A stretch of 32,529 nt of DNA from Caldilineaceae bacterium. GTDB lineage: Bacteria; Chloroflexota; Anaerolineae; Caldilineales; Caldilineaceae. The position numbers were made by a program, and so were the translations under genes. The stretch's first letter is position 1, and the number at the start of each line of letters is the position of its first letter. The DNA lies in the NCBI GenBank assembly GCA_019637645.1, contig JAHBVH010000091.1:1-32529 (forward strand). The letters run 5' to 3'. The notes beneath the pieces are model-generated. The model saw only the letters and a list, made by a program, of their open reading frames with translations. It did not search any database and had not been told where the DNA came from. Shown piece after piece: positions 25,970 to 32,529 of the stretch.

Positions 25970-26908
25970 ATGAGTGTCACATCCACAGCGCAGCTTGCGT
26001 CACAGCCGGTGTCGGGCCAACCTGCACGACGGCAGACCCTGCGGAAAGTACGCGAGAGTCTGTTTTGGTATTTGCTCCTGTCGCCGAGTTTGGTCATTAT
26101 CTTTGGCTTTTCCATTGTTCCCATGCTGTGGAGCATCTACTATTCGTTTACCAAAGGTGGCATGCTGGGGAAACATCCCTTTGTCGGGGTGGAAAATTAT
26201 GTCAGAGCCTTTCAACACCCGATCTTTATTCAAACGCTCTGGAATACCACACAATACGCCCTCATGACCGTGCCACTGGTCATTGTGATCGCCCTAGTTG
26301 TCTCTATTATTATCTTTCAATTGCCCAAAATGCAGGGCTTTTTCCGAGGCACTGTCTATTTCCCCTTGATCACCCCCGTGGTGATTGCGGCTAACATTTG
26401 GGCCTATATGGTCAATCGCGATTTTGGCCCGCTCAATCATCTGCTGAGCGCGGTTGGCATCCCCCGGATCGACTGGTTGGGCGATCCCACTTGGGCGATT
26501 CCTGCGATTGTCATGATGGAGATCTGGCGGGGCTTTGGCTTCTATGTCATTATTCTCTTTGCCGCGCTCCAGTCGATCCCACGTGAATTATACGAAGCCG
26601 CCCGCATTGATGGGGCGCGCAGTTTACGCATCATCTGGAGCATTACCATTCCCCTCTTGCGCCCAGCGCTTGGCTTCTGCTTTATTATGGCGACGATCTT
26701 TAATTTTCAATTATTCGATGCAGTCTATGTCTTGACCAGTGGTGGCCCGGCCTGGAAGACCGCCACGGTGAGCTGGTATGTCTATCAGCAAGCCTTTCAA
26801 TCGGACAATGTCGGTTTTGCCAGCACCATGGGGGTTGTCCTGCTGTTGATTATTATGACCCTCTCGCTGGTCCAAATGCGCTTCTTCCGCAGTGATATTG
26901 AATATTAG
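25970..26908 (+). CDS. ABC transporter permease, MalF/UgpA type
   Basis: Inner-membrane permease of a carbohydrate importer. From the ATG at 25970 (GGGAGGAG 8 bases upstream) it has 312 residues with about six membrane helices; the first is FWYLLLSPSLVIIFGFSIVP. The cytoplasmic EAA loop reads ELYEAARIDGARSLRIIWSI followed by TIPLLRP, the contact site for the ATPase. An N-terminal ~30-residue basic, Ser/Gln-rich segment precedes the first helix. No ATP-binding gene is in the cluster, so a shared ATPase encoded elsewhere is expected. Confidence 0.93.
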   Translation: MSVTSTAQLASQPVSGQPARRQTLRKVRESLFWYLLLSPSLVIIFGFSIVPMLWSIYYSFTKGGMLGKHPFVGVENYVRAFQHPIFIQTLWNTTQYALMTVPLVIVIALVVSIIIFQLPKMQGFFRGTVYFPLITPVVIAANIWAYMVNRDFGPLNHLLSAVGIPRIDWLGDPTWAIPAIVMMEIWRGFGFYVIILFAALQSIPRELYEAARIDGARSLRIIWSITIPLLRPALGFCFIMATIFNFQLFDAVYVLTSGGPAWKTATVSWYVYQQAFQSDNVGFASTMGVVLLLIIMTLSLVQMRFFRSDIEY

Positions 26909-26969
26909 AGAGAATCCTAGCTTGGTTAGTCCTAAACCGCGTTTGATGCGCAGAAAGTAGAGTTAGAGT

Positions 26970-27830
26970 ATGGCTGCAACTTTGGGTGGAGTACAAAATC
27001 GTCGGCAGACTGCACTGTGGCAGGCACTTTGGTATCTCGTGATGATTGGTATTTCAGCCGTCACCGTAGTGCCCTTTTTGTTCATGGCTTCCACCTCGTT
27101 TACAAAATCCTTCACGATGATGAGCTATCCGCCCCAACTGATCCCCGAAAATCCCTCGCTGACCAATTACTACGAAATTATCTTCCAATTTCAAGGCGGC
27201 ATGTTTCCCCGATGGTTCTTCAACACCATCTTTACCACCGTGGCGATTACGGCGGGTAGCCTGCTCTTGAACACCTTGGCGGGCTATATCTTTGCCAAGA
27301 AAGAGTTCTATGGCAAGAACGTTGTCTTTTCACTACTCTTGGCAACGCTCATGGTACCCCGCGCGGTGACTTTGATTCCAGCGTTTCTCATCGTCAACCG
27401 GCTCGGGCTCTTCAACACCTACTGGGCCTTGATCCTACCCGAATTAGCCACCGCCTTTGGCATTTTTATGATGCGCCAGTTTATCTCTAGCTTGCCTTCG
27501 GAATTGATCGAATCCGCCAAGATGGATGGCGCCGGCGAACTGCGGACTTTCTGGTCGATTATTGTACCCCTTTCGACCCCCGCTATGGCCGCGCTAGGCA
27601 TTTTCACGGTGATCAACTCGTGGAACAACTTCCTTTGGCCGCTGATTGTGCTGCGTGCCAATACCATGCGCACCCTGGTGGTGGGCTTGGCAACCGTCCA
27701 GAGTGAGTTTAATGTGGACTATGGGTTGGTAATGGCAGGCTCAGTACTGACAGTCTTGCCTATGTTGGTGCTCTATATTTTATTCCAACCCTACTTTGTG
27801 GAAGGGTTGCGCATGGGGTATAGTAAATAA
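26970..27830 (+). CDS. ABC transporter permease, MalG/UgpE type
   Basis: Second permease of the importer, 286 residues, about six membrane helices, first ALWYLVMIGISAVTVVPFLF. The EAA loop is ELIESAKMDGAGELRTFWSI with VPLSTPAM after it. It starts 61 bases after the first permease without a clear Shine-Dalgarno, and the next gene begins 11 bases after its stop. Together with the preceding genes it forms a typical binding protein-permease-permease set. Confidence 0.93.
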   Translation: MAATLGGVQNRRQTALWQALWYLVMIGISAVTVVPFLFMASTSFTKSFTMMSYPPQLIPENPSLTNYYEIIFQFQGGMFPRWFFNTIFTTVAITAGSLLLNTLAGYIFAKKEFYGKNVVFSLLLATLMVPRAVTLIPAFLIVNRLGLFNTYWALILPELATAFGIFMMRQFISSLPSELIESAKMDGAGELRTFWSIIVPLSTPAMAALGIFTVINSWNNFLWPLIVLRANTMRTLVVGLATVQSEFNVDYGLVMAGSVLTVLPMLVLYILFQPYFVEGLRMGYSK

Positions 27831-27841
27831 AGGAGTTGAAC

Positions 27842-28591
27842 ATGGGCGCGGTGTTACCGACAACCGCCCGCATAAGCGTAAGGAAATCACCGATGGCACA
27901 ATCTGTTGATGAATCAGTTTTAACCGAAATGGCCGACTACTATCGGGCCCGCGCGCCTGAATATAACGAGTGGTGGCAGCGCCAAGGTCGCTATGATCGG
28001 GGGACGGAGCTAAATGGCCGGTGGTTTGCCGAGATGCAAGAGGTCTTTGCCGCGCTGGAGGATCTCTCCATCACGGGCGATGTATTGGAGCTGGCCCCTG
28101 GCACCGGTAATTGGACCCAACGCCTCTTGGCAACGGCAGCGACCATTACAGCCGTTGATGCTTCGGCAGAAATGATCGCGATCAACCGCGAACGCATTCA
28201 GAGTGAACGTGTCACCTATGTACTGGCGGATCTCTTTACTTGGCAGCCCGACCGCCAATACGATGCTCTCTTTTTCGGCTTTTGGCTTTCCCACGTGCCC
28301 CACGAACGCCTAGATGATTTCTTCCAGAAAGTCCGCCAAGCACTCCGGCCCGGTGGGAAACTCTTTTTTATCGATAGCCTCCGCGAATCAACAGCAACAT
28401 CCCCCGATCAACCCCTCCCTGCGGCAACGTCCCAAATTATGACGCGTAAACTGAATGATGGCCGCTCCTTTGCGATTGTCAAAAACTTTTTTGACCCGGT
28501 CGCTTTGGCCGCCCACTATCAGGCCGCAGGCTTGCCGATTACGATCCAAACCACCGCCAACTATTTTATTTATGGGTGGGGAACCGTATAG
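27842..28591 (+). CDS. Class I SAM-dependent methyltransferase
   Basis: From the ATG at 27842 (AAGGAG 6 bases upstream) it has 249 residues. Motif I is VLELAPGTGNWTQRL, the following acidic position is in ITAVDASAEMI, and ALFFGFWLSHVP and LRPGGKLFFIDSL match later methyltransferase motifs. N-terminal sequence before MAQSVDES looks non-conserved, so the ATG at 27893 is an alternative start. The substrate is unknown; the neighbours (sugar importer, aminotransferase, deacetylase) suggest an amino sugar or cyclitol derivative, which is only inference. Confidence 0.88.
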   Translation: MGAVLPTTARISVRKSPMAQSVDESVLTEMADYYRARAPEYNEWWQRQGRYDRGTELNGRWFAEMQEVFAALEDLSITGDVLELAPGTGNWTQRLLATAATITAVDASAEMIAINRERIQSERVTYVLADLFTWQPDRQYDALFFGFWLSHVPHERLDDFFQKVRQALRPGGKLFFIDSLRESTATSPDQPLPAATSQIMTRKLNDGRSFAIVKNFFDPVALAAHYQAAGLPITIQTTANYFIYGWGTV

Positions 28592-28671
28592 CTTCCTTGG
28601 TGATGGCTCGCTATACCTGTAGACCAGCGCATGGGCCAGAGCAAGAATGACTGGCGCATACGCTGGTCTAC
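28586..28671 (+). repeat. Two hairpins between methyltransferase and aminotransferase
   Basis: The first, GTATAGC (28586-28592) and GCTATAC (28610-28616), overlaps the methyltransferase stop codon. The second is a 53-base imperfect palindrome with arms GTAGACCAGCG (28619-28629) and CGCTGGTCTAC (28661-28671) and further inner pairing (CCAG with CTGG). It does not belong to the CCTGACAGG family. No T-tract follows, so it is not a standard terminator. Confidence 0.65.
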
Positions 28672-28710
28672 CTTTGTCTATCATCTGCCTATGTGAAAAA
28701 GAGAAGAACG

Positions 28711-30096
28711 ATGCTTGCAACAAAAACTGAAACTACCCTCGCGCTCCATGGTGGCCCCCAAGCCTACCCGGCCCGCGTCGGGCAGCCGCAACCGAAAATT
28801 GGCCCGGAAGAATTTATGTCCATTGCCGAGCGTTTTGGCTTTTCGGCCCCCACCTTGGCCCGAATCCAAGAAGCTCTCGCCGCGGAAGCCTGGGGAACCG
28901 GCCCCAATTTAGCCCGCTATGCCACCTCGTACCCGCCCCAAACCAAAGGCCGCGCCTTTGAGGCCCTAGCGCGTGAAAAATTTGGTTGCGCCTATGCGTT
29001 GGGGGTCAGCTCGGGCAGCGCCGCGCTCCATTGTGCCTTTATCGCCGCGGGGGTTGGCCCCGGCACCGAAGTCATTGTCCCGGCCATTGGCTTTTATGCC
29101 ACCGCGGGCATGGTCGTCGCGGCCAAAGGGGTGCCGATCTTCTGCGATGTGGATGAATCATTGGGGATCGACCCCACCAAGATCGAGCAATTGATCACCC
29201 CCCGGACCGTTGCCATTGCGCCAACCCATGTCATGGGCAGCGTGTGCGATATGACCGCGATCATGGCGATTGCGCGCAAATATAACCTAAAAGTCATCGA
29301 AGATTGCGCCCAATCTCCCGGTGGCAAAGTCCAAGGGCGCTATGTCGGCACCTGGGGTGATCTGGGCTGTTTTAGCATCTCGGCCTACAAGATCATTGGG
29401 GGTGGCGAAGGCGGCTTGGTCATTACCAACGATGAGCGGCTTTGGGAACGCGCCAATCAATTTGCCGAAGCGGGTGGCCTGTGGCGGCCCGATCGCTTTG
29501 CGCCACCCCGCTACGAAGGCGAACTCTTCAACGGCCTGAACTACCGCATGTCTGAATTAGAAGCCGCGGTCGATGTGGTGCAATTGGAAAAATTAGATGA
29601 TATTGTCACGCGCTACCATGCCGTCAAGCTGCGCATTCTCCAACAGTTGCGTACCTTCCGCGAAATCATACCCCAAAAGCTCAACGATGTGGCGGGCGAG
29701 ATCGGCTACCAACTGCGCTTCTTCCCCGCCGATCAGGCATTGGGGACACAGATCGTGGCCGCCCTCAACGCCGAAGGCATTCGCTGTGGCATCCGCGGCG
29801 GGACCCCACGGCCCGATTGGCATGTCTATGCCGAGATGTTCCCCATTACGCTCAAGGGGGGCACCATGGAAACGGATCGGCCCTTCGACCAGCCCATTTA
29901 CCAAGAGCGCGATGGCCATGTCGATTACAACCTGGGGCTCTGTCCGGTTGCCGACGATCTCTTCAACCGCACTGTTTCGATTGGGCTCGACCAATGGTAT
30001 GCGCCGGAAGATTGCGATCAGATCGCGGCGGGGATTAACAAAGTCTTGGCTGCCTATTGCACCGAAGACGCCCAAGCAACACCCTGGCTAGGGTAA
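28711..30096 (+). CDS. DegT/DnrJ/EryC1/StrS-family PLP aminotransferase
   Basis: From the ATG at 28711 the protein has 461 residues. The PLP-binding lysine is Lys227 in SISAYKIIGGGEGG; ALGVSSGSAALHCAFIAAGV is the cofactor-phosphate region, and VIEDCAQSPGG carries the conserved Asp that contacts the pyridine. It ends with a segment like those of sugar or cyclitol aminotransferases. It is longer than most members (~370-400), with extra residues near 90 and 330-400. The family transaminates keto-sugars or keto-inositols. A GTG six codons upstream is possible but has no better ribosome site. Confidence 0.92.
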   Translation: MLATKTETTLALHGGPQAYPARVGQPQPKIGPEEFMSIAERFGFSAPTLARIQEALAAEAWGTGPNLARYATSYPPQTKGRAFEALAREKFGCAYALGVSSGSAALHCAFIAAGVGPGTEVIVPAIGFYATAGMVVAAKGVPIFCDVDESLGIDPTKIEQLITPRTVAIAPTHVMGSVCDMTAIMAIARKYNLKVIEDCAQSPGGKVQGRYVGTWGDLGCFSISAYKIIGGGEGGLVITNDERLWERANQFAEAGGLWRPDRFAPPRYEGELFNGLNYRMSELEAAVDVVQLEKLDDIVTRYHAVKLRILQQLRTFREIIPQKLNDVAGEIGYQLRFFPADQALGTQIVAALNAEGIRCGIRGGTPRPDWHVYAEMFPITLKGGTMETDRPFDQPIYQERDGHVDYNLGLCPVADDLFNRTVSIGLDQWYAPEDCDQIAAGINKVLAAYCTEDAQATPWLG

Positions 30097-30115
30097 GGTC
30101 AGTACGTTGGCAGTT

Positions 30116-30148
30116 AACCCTGACAGGTTTTGAAAACCTGTCAGGGTT
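30116..30148 (+). repeat. Perfect 16-bp palindrome of the CCTGACAGG family
   Basis: AACCCTGACAGGTTTT (30116-30131) and AAAACCTGTCAGGGTT (30133-30148) around a single G. It lies 19 bases after the aminotransferase stop and 45 before the deacetylase ATG. Confidence 0.8.
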
Positions 30149-30193
30149 GGCCCGCTCCGCCTCACCCCTATCTACGGAAGAATAAGAACCTTT

Positions 30194-31033
30194 ATGACGC
30201 GTTATATTGCAGCGTATGATACCGAGAAACCACAAGATTGCTTAACGGCTTGCCAACAGATTCGCGCCGTACACGAACAATTTTCCTTTCCAGGCACCTT
30301 TTTCATTGTCGGCAAACGGCTCGAAGACGAAGGGGAAGGCTATCGCGCGGTCTTGGGGGATGTACCCGAATTTGAAATTGCCTCGCACACCTATTCCCAC
30401 AAGATGTTACGCGATCATCCTTTTTGTGGCCCGGCCCCCGCGCAGTTGACCCGCGACGAAGAACTACGCCTTGGCAAAGAGCGCATTGAACAGACCTTTC
30501 AACGCGCCTGTGTTGGGCTGCGCCCTGGCTGTGGCTTCGCCGAAGGGTTGCGCGGCGACACCTGGCTCACCGCTGCGGTGGCCGATACGGGCTTTCGCTA
30601 TGTTAGCTCGGTGCTTTGGGGGCCAGATTATACGGTGCCCGCGCTCTTTGAAACGCCCTATACCTATGCCGAGGATGGCCAGCCCGCGCTCTGGGAACTG
30701 CCCGGGCATGGCTGGCACGAAAATCTGCTCAAGGCCCACAATCTAACCGTCACGGCGCGGCGCATTGTCGCGTGGCCCTCGCCCTTCCCAGCCGGTGTGC
30801 CCCTGAGCCCCATTACCACACCGGAAGAGGAGTTTGCCGTGAACCGCCTGTTTATCGATCAAGCGGTTGCCTTGGGCTTGCCCTATATCTCTCTGATCTG
30901 GCACCCATGGTCACTGGCCCGGTTCGACCCAGCCATGACCATGCTAAAGCTCACCTTTGCCTATGTACAGGAATTAGGGCTGGAAGCCACCACCTATGCC
31001 GACGAATGGCAGCGGTTGGCGAATCCAGCCTAG
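30194..31033 (+). CDS. Polysaccharide deacetylase (NodB/CE4 fold), DxE variant
   Basis: 279 residues, no signal peptide, so probably cytoplasmic. The metal-binding H-x3-H motif is present in EIASHTYSHKML (His65, His69). The first motif, usually TFDDG, reads AYDTEKP (Asp9, Glu11), as in PuuE-like and similar NodB branches. GLRPGCGFAEG takes the place of the RxPxG loop, and LPYISLIWHPWSL gives the late histidine. The last gene of the transporter unit, it may act on a small imported amino sugar or amide rather than a wall polymer; that is inference from lack of export signal and from context. Confidence 0.87.
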   Translation: MTRYIAAYDTEKPQDCLTACQQIRAVHEQFSFPGTFFIVGKRLEDEGEGYRAVLGDVPEFEIASHTYSHKMLRDHPFCGPAPAQLTRDEELRLGKERIEQTFQRACVGLRPGCGFAEGLRGDTWLTAAVADTGFRYVSSVLWGPDYTVPALFETPYTYAEDGQPALWELPGHGWHENLLKAHNLTVTARRIVAWPSPFPAGVPLSPITTPEEEFAVNRLFIDQAVALGLPYISLIWHPWSLARFDPAMTMLKLTFAYVQELGLEATTYADEWQRLANPA

Positions 31034-31107
31034 ATGGATAGCAACCCAGCCGTGTGGCACAGATCGCACTACCGTGCCACGGCGACACCAACTAATAGAT
31101 AAAACTC

Positions 31108-31163
31108 ATAAAAGTCGCACAAGTAGATGGGTATGTCTCTGTGTACGCATGTGCGACTTTTAT
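31108..31163 (+). terminator. 14-bp terminator-like hairpin ending the transporter operon
   Basis: ATAAAAGTCGCACA (31108-31121) and TGTGCGACTTTTAT (31150-31163) form a perfect 14-bp stem with a 28-base loop. The right arm ends in TTTTAT, and the A-rich left arm would serve the other direction. A second, bulged hairpin with GTGCCACGG arms precedes it (~31050-31083). Confidence 0.65.
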
Positions 31164-31183
31164 ATGGTTTGTGTATAAGGATC

Positions 31184-31654
31184 ATGAAAAAATTGAATGT
31201 AACCCTGCTGATTGGCAATCCCTTGATGAAATGGCTCCTGCGCTCCCCATGGCATACGGTGGCTAGCCAAGAAGTCATGCTCATCACCTTTACTGGGCGC
31301 AAGACGGGCAAACGTTATACAACACCCGTCAACTATGTACAGGATGGCGAAGTGCTTTCCGTCTTGAGCCATGCTCGGCGCACTTGGTGGCGCAATTTAC
31401 GGGGCGGCGCGCCGGTGACCATTGTCTTGCGCGGCAAGCGGATCGAAACCATCGGCACGGCCTATGAAAAAGCCGAAGATGTCGAGGAACTCTTTCTGCA
31501 ACATTTAAAAATGGCACCGAAATATGCCACCATTTTTAGCGTGGAGATGGACAGCGAAGGTCAGCCGGTGCCAGCAGCCGCGGCGGCGGCCGCGGCGGGC
31601 AAGGTCATGATTGAAATTGAATTGCCAGAGGAAGAAGTGGCAGCAGTAGAATAG
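31184..31654 (+). CDS. DDN-type deazaflavin (F420)-dependent oxidoreductase
   Basis: From the ATG at 31184 (AAGGA 3 to 4 bases upstream) it has 156 residues. MLITFTGRKTGKRYTTPVNYV (first 20 residues from Met32) is the family's phosphate/F420-binding signature, and TWWRNLRGGAPVTIVLRGKR follows it. The family reduces quinones, nitro compounds or related substrates with F420H2. The last ~30 residues contain a run of eight alanines and an acidic end. The upstream terminator-like hairpin suggests its own transcription start; convergent with the Fur gene. Confidence 0.87.
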   Translation: MKKLNVTLLIGNPLMKWLLRSPWHTVASQEVMLITFTGRKTGKRYTTPVNYVQDGEVLSVLSHARRTWWRNLRGGAPVTIVLRGKRIETIGTAYEKAEDVEELFLQHLKMAPKYATIFSVEMDSEGQPVPAAAAAAAAGKVMIEIELPEEEVAAVE

Positions 31655-31669
31655 AGTTCGCAGCGCTTT

Positions 31670-31702
31670 AGCGTTGACAGGTTTGGCAAAGCTGTCAACG
31701 CT
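31670..31702. repeat. Palindrome between convergent DDN and Fur-family genes
   Basis: An 11-bp stem, AGCGTTGACAG (31670-31680) with CTGTCAACGCT (31692-31702), and an 11-base loop beginning GTTTGG. It shares TGACAGGTTT with the dispersed family, and its AGCGTTGACAGG left arm recurs at 22633-22644. Position suggests a bidirectional terminator, though T-tracts are absent. Confidence 0.7.
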
Positions 31703-31734
31703 GAGGTAACGGACGAACCTGTTGCCTTGTCTAT

Positions 31735-32163
31735 CTACGCTTGCTCTTTTTGACAGTCGGCGCAAATGCCATAAAATTCGAGCAGATGGCTTTGGATCTG
31801 AAAGCCAAAGCGGTCGGTTAATTCGCGCGTCATTTCCCCGGCCACGCATTGATCAAAATCAACGACAATCCCACAGGTCGAGCAGACCAAATGGTGATGC
31901 CCCCCTTCCGCGCGAATGTAGGTTGGCCCATGCTCCCCCACATAAATGGGCCGGACAATATTAAGCTGGGTTAGCAATTCTAAGGTGCGATAGACCGTGG
32001 CGCGGCCAATGGCAGGATGAATACTTTGGGCACGCCGCAAGATCTGCGCCGGGTCCAAATGCTCGCCCTCCTGCTCGATCACCTCGAGCACAGCCAAGCG
32101 CGGTGGTGTAATCTTATAACCCGCCTCACGGAGTCGATCAATAAAAGAATGGGTGGTGCTCAT
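31735..32163 (-). CDS. Fur-family metalloregulator
   Basis: 142 residues, a transcription repressor of the Fur/Zur/PerR group. The winged helix is residues ~5-75 (RLREAGYKITPPRLAVLEVI, then GRATVYRTLELL as recognition helix). The metal sites are GGHHHLVCSTCG (His89-His91, Cys94, Cys97) and the C-terminal YGICADC (Cys134, Cys137), a structural zinc site. Sequence alone does not decide between iron, zinc and peroxide sensing. The ATG has no Shine-Dalgarno, and a candidate -10 sits only 7 bases before it, so the mRNA may be leaderless. The heme cluster lies 17 kb away, and I saw no clear Fur box there. Confidence 0.92.
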   Translation of the reverse strand: MSTTHSFIDRLREAGYKITPPRLAVLEVIEQEGEHLDPAQILRRAQSIHPAIGRATVYRTLELLTQLNIVRPIYVGEHGPTYIRAEGGHHHLVCSTCGIVVDFDQCVAGEMTRELTDRFGFQIQSHLLEFYGICADCQKEQA

Positions 32164-32169
32164 AGGCTT

Positions 32170-32198
32170 AGTCTACACTAGCTTCCCGAAATATACAA
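32170..32198 (-). promoter_or_regulatory. Possible promoter giving a leaderless fur-family mRNA
   Basis: On the minus strand TTGTAT (32198-32193) and TAGACT (32175-32170) are 17 bases apart. A start 7 bases after the -10 falls on the ATG at 32163. Confidence 0.45.
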
Positions 32199-32249
32199 GC
32201 AGCCCCGCACCTTCAACCAGGGCAAGCGCACCTTCAAAAATATCAGCAT

Positions 32250-32258
32250 TGCGTAACT
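32250..32258. repeat. Remnant end of the AGTTACGCA element
   Basis: TGCGTAACT followed by TCTA equals the terminal motif of the two MITE-like copies, without a partner arm or inner palindrome. It is a likely relic, placed just before the aldo/keto reductase ribosome site. Confidence 0.4.
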
Positions 32259-32281
32259 TCTAGAAACAAAGGAGAAAAGGT

Positions 32282-32529
32282 ATGAATTACGTCAATTTTG
32301 GAGCCACTGGCCTCAAGGTCAGTCCCTTGGCCCTGGGCTTGGGGCTGCGCGGGCAATCTGATGCCGCGGCCGCCCAGCGCTTGATCGAACAGGCCATCGA
32401 CCAAGGCATCAACTTGATCGACTGTGCTAACGTCTATGGCACCATGGATGACCGCGCCCACATTGGCCAATCCGAAGTCGTGTTGGGGCGCGTCCTCCAA
32501 GGCAAGCGAGACGAGGTGGTGATCACCTC
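32282..32529 (+). CDS. Aldo/keto reductase, N-terminal part
   Basis: NAD(P)H-dependent reductase of the (beta/alpha)8 AKR family. The 82 visible codons begin MNYVNFGATGLKVSPLALGL and reach INLIDCANVYG, which contains the catalytic Asp and Tyr. AAAGGAG lies 8 bases before the ATG. The gene runs off the window after DEVVIT, so subfamily and substrate cannot be judged. Confidence 0.9.
   Translation, partial: MNYVNFGATGLKVSPLALGLGLRGQSDAAAAQRLIEQAIDQGINLIDCANVYGTMDDRAHIGQSEVVLGRVLQGKRDEVVIT

Noticed and set aside
29593..30075. 160-codon minus-strand frame
   Set aside because: Antisense shadow of the DegT-family aminotransferase gene.
32243..32500. 85-codon minus-strand frame
   Set aside because: Antisense to the aldo/keto reductase start, which has a clear ribosome site and motif.

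Overview
The window looks like chromosomal DNA of a Chloroflexota bacterium (Chloroflexia/Anaerolineae-like). This is inferred from the gene set (HemQ-type heme pathway, F420-type DDN protein, sugar ABC transporters without a local ATPase), from a 1475-residue surface protein with Pro/Thr/Ala linkers of the PTATPT type, and from many intergenic palindromic repeats. No marker gene fixes the lineage. I saw no rRNA, tRNA, CRISPR array or transposase.

Region 1 (1-14,175, all minus strand) is a tetrapyrrole and sulfur block. In transcription order it holds a poly-cysteine leader ORF, sulfite reductase (sir), cysH, sirB, cobA and sirC, which cover assimilatory sulfate reduction and its cofactor siroheme. 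Then come hemA, a hemC-hemD fusion, hemB, hemQ, hemE, hemH and a truncated hemY, which form the heme branch. HemQ with HemH and HemY, and no hemF/hemN in view, fit the coproporphyrin-dependent heme route. hemL is not in the window. Consensus-like promoters lie before the leader ORF and before hemA; the hemA promoter overlaps the end of sirC.

Region 2 (14,176-17,400) holds thrH and zwf on the plus strand, then a convergent FRG-domain protein.

Region 3 (17,401-22,903) holds a two-gene minus-strand unit: a membrane protein with a helix-hairpin-helix domain, and the giant Ig-like surface protein ending in LPETG plus a membrane anchor.

Region 4 (22,904-31,165, plus strand) holds a small repeat protein, an alpha/beta hydrolase with an altered nucleophile elbow, and a likely operon: sugar-binding lipoprotein, two permeases, methyltransferase, DegT-type aminotransferase and NodB-type deacetylase. 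It is dotted with a family of palindromes built around CCTGACAGGTTT, two of them inside near-identical ~76-bp elements with AGTTACGCA ends.

Region 5 (31,184-32,529) holds a DDN-type F420 protein, a Fur-family regulator on the minus strand (possibly leaderless) and the start of an aldo/keto reductase.

The best candidate for an undescribed system is the poly-cysteine leader ORF (CCCPCCCSC at its end) with its own promoter, strong ribosome binding site and downstream hairpins, placed ahead of sir-cysH-sirB. It looks like a cysteine-sensing attenuator.
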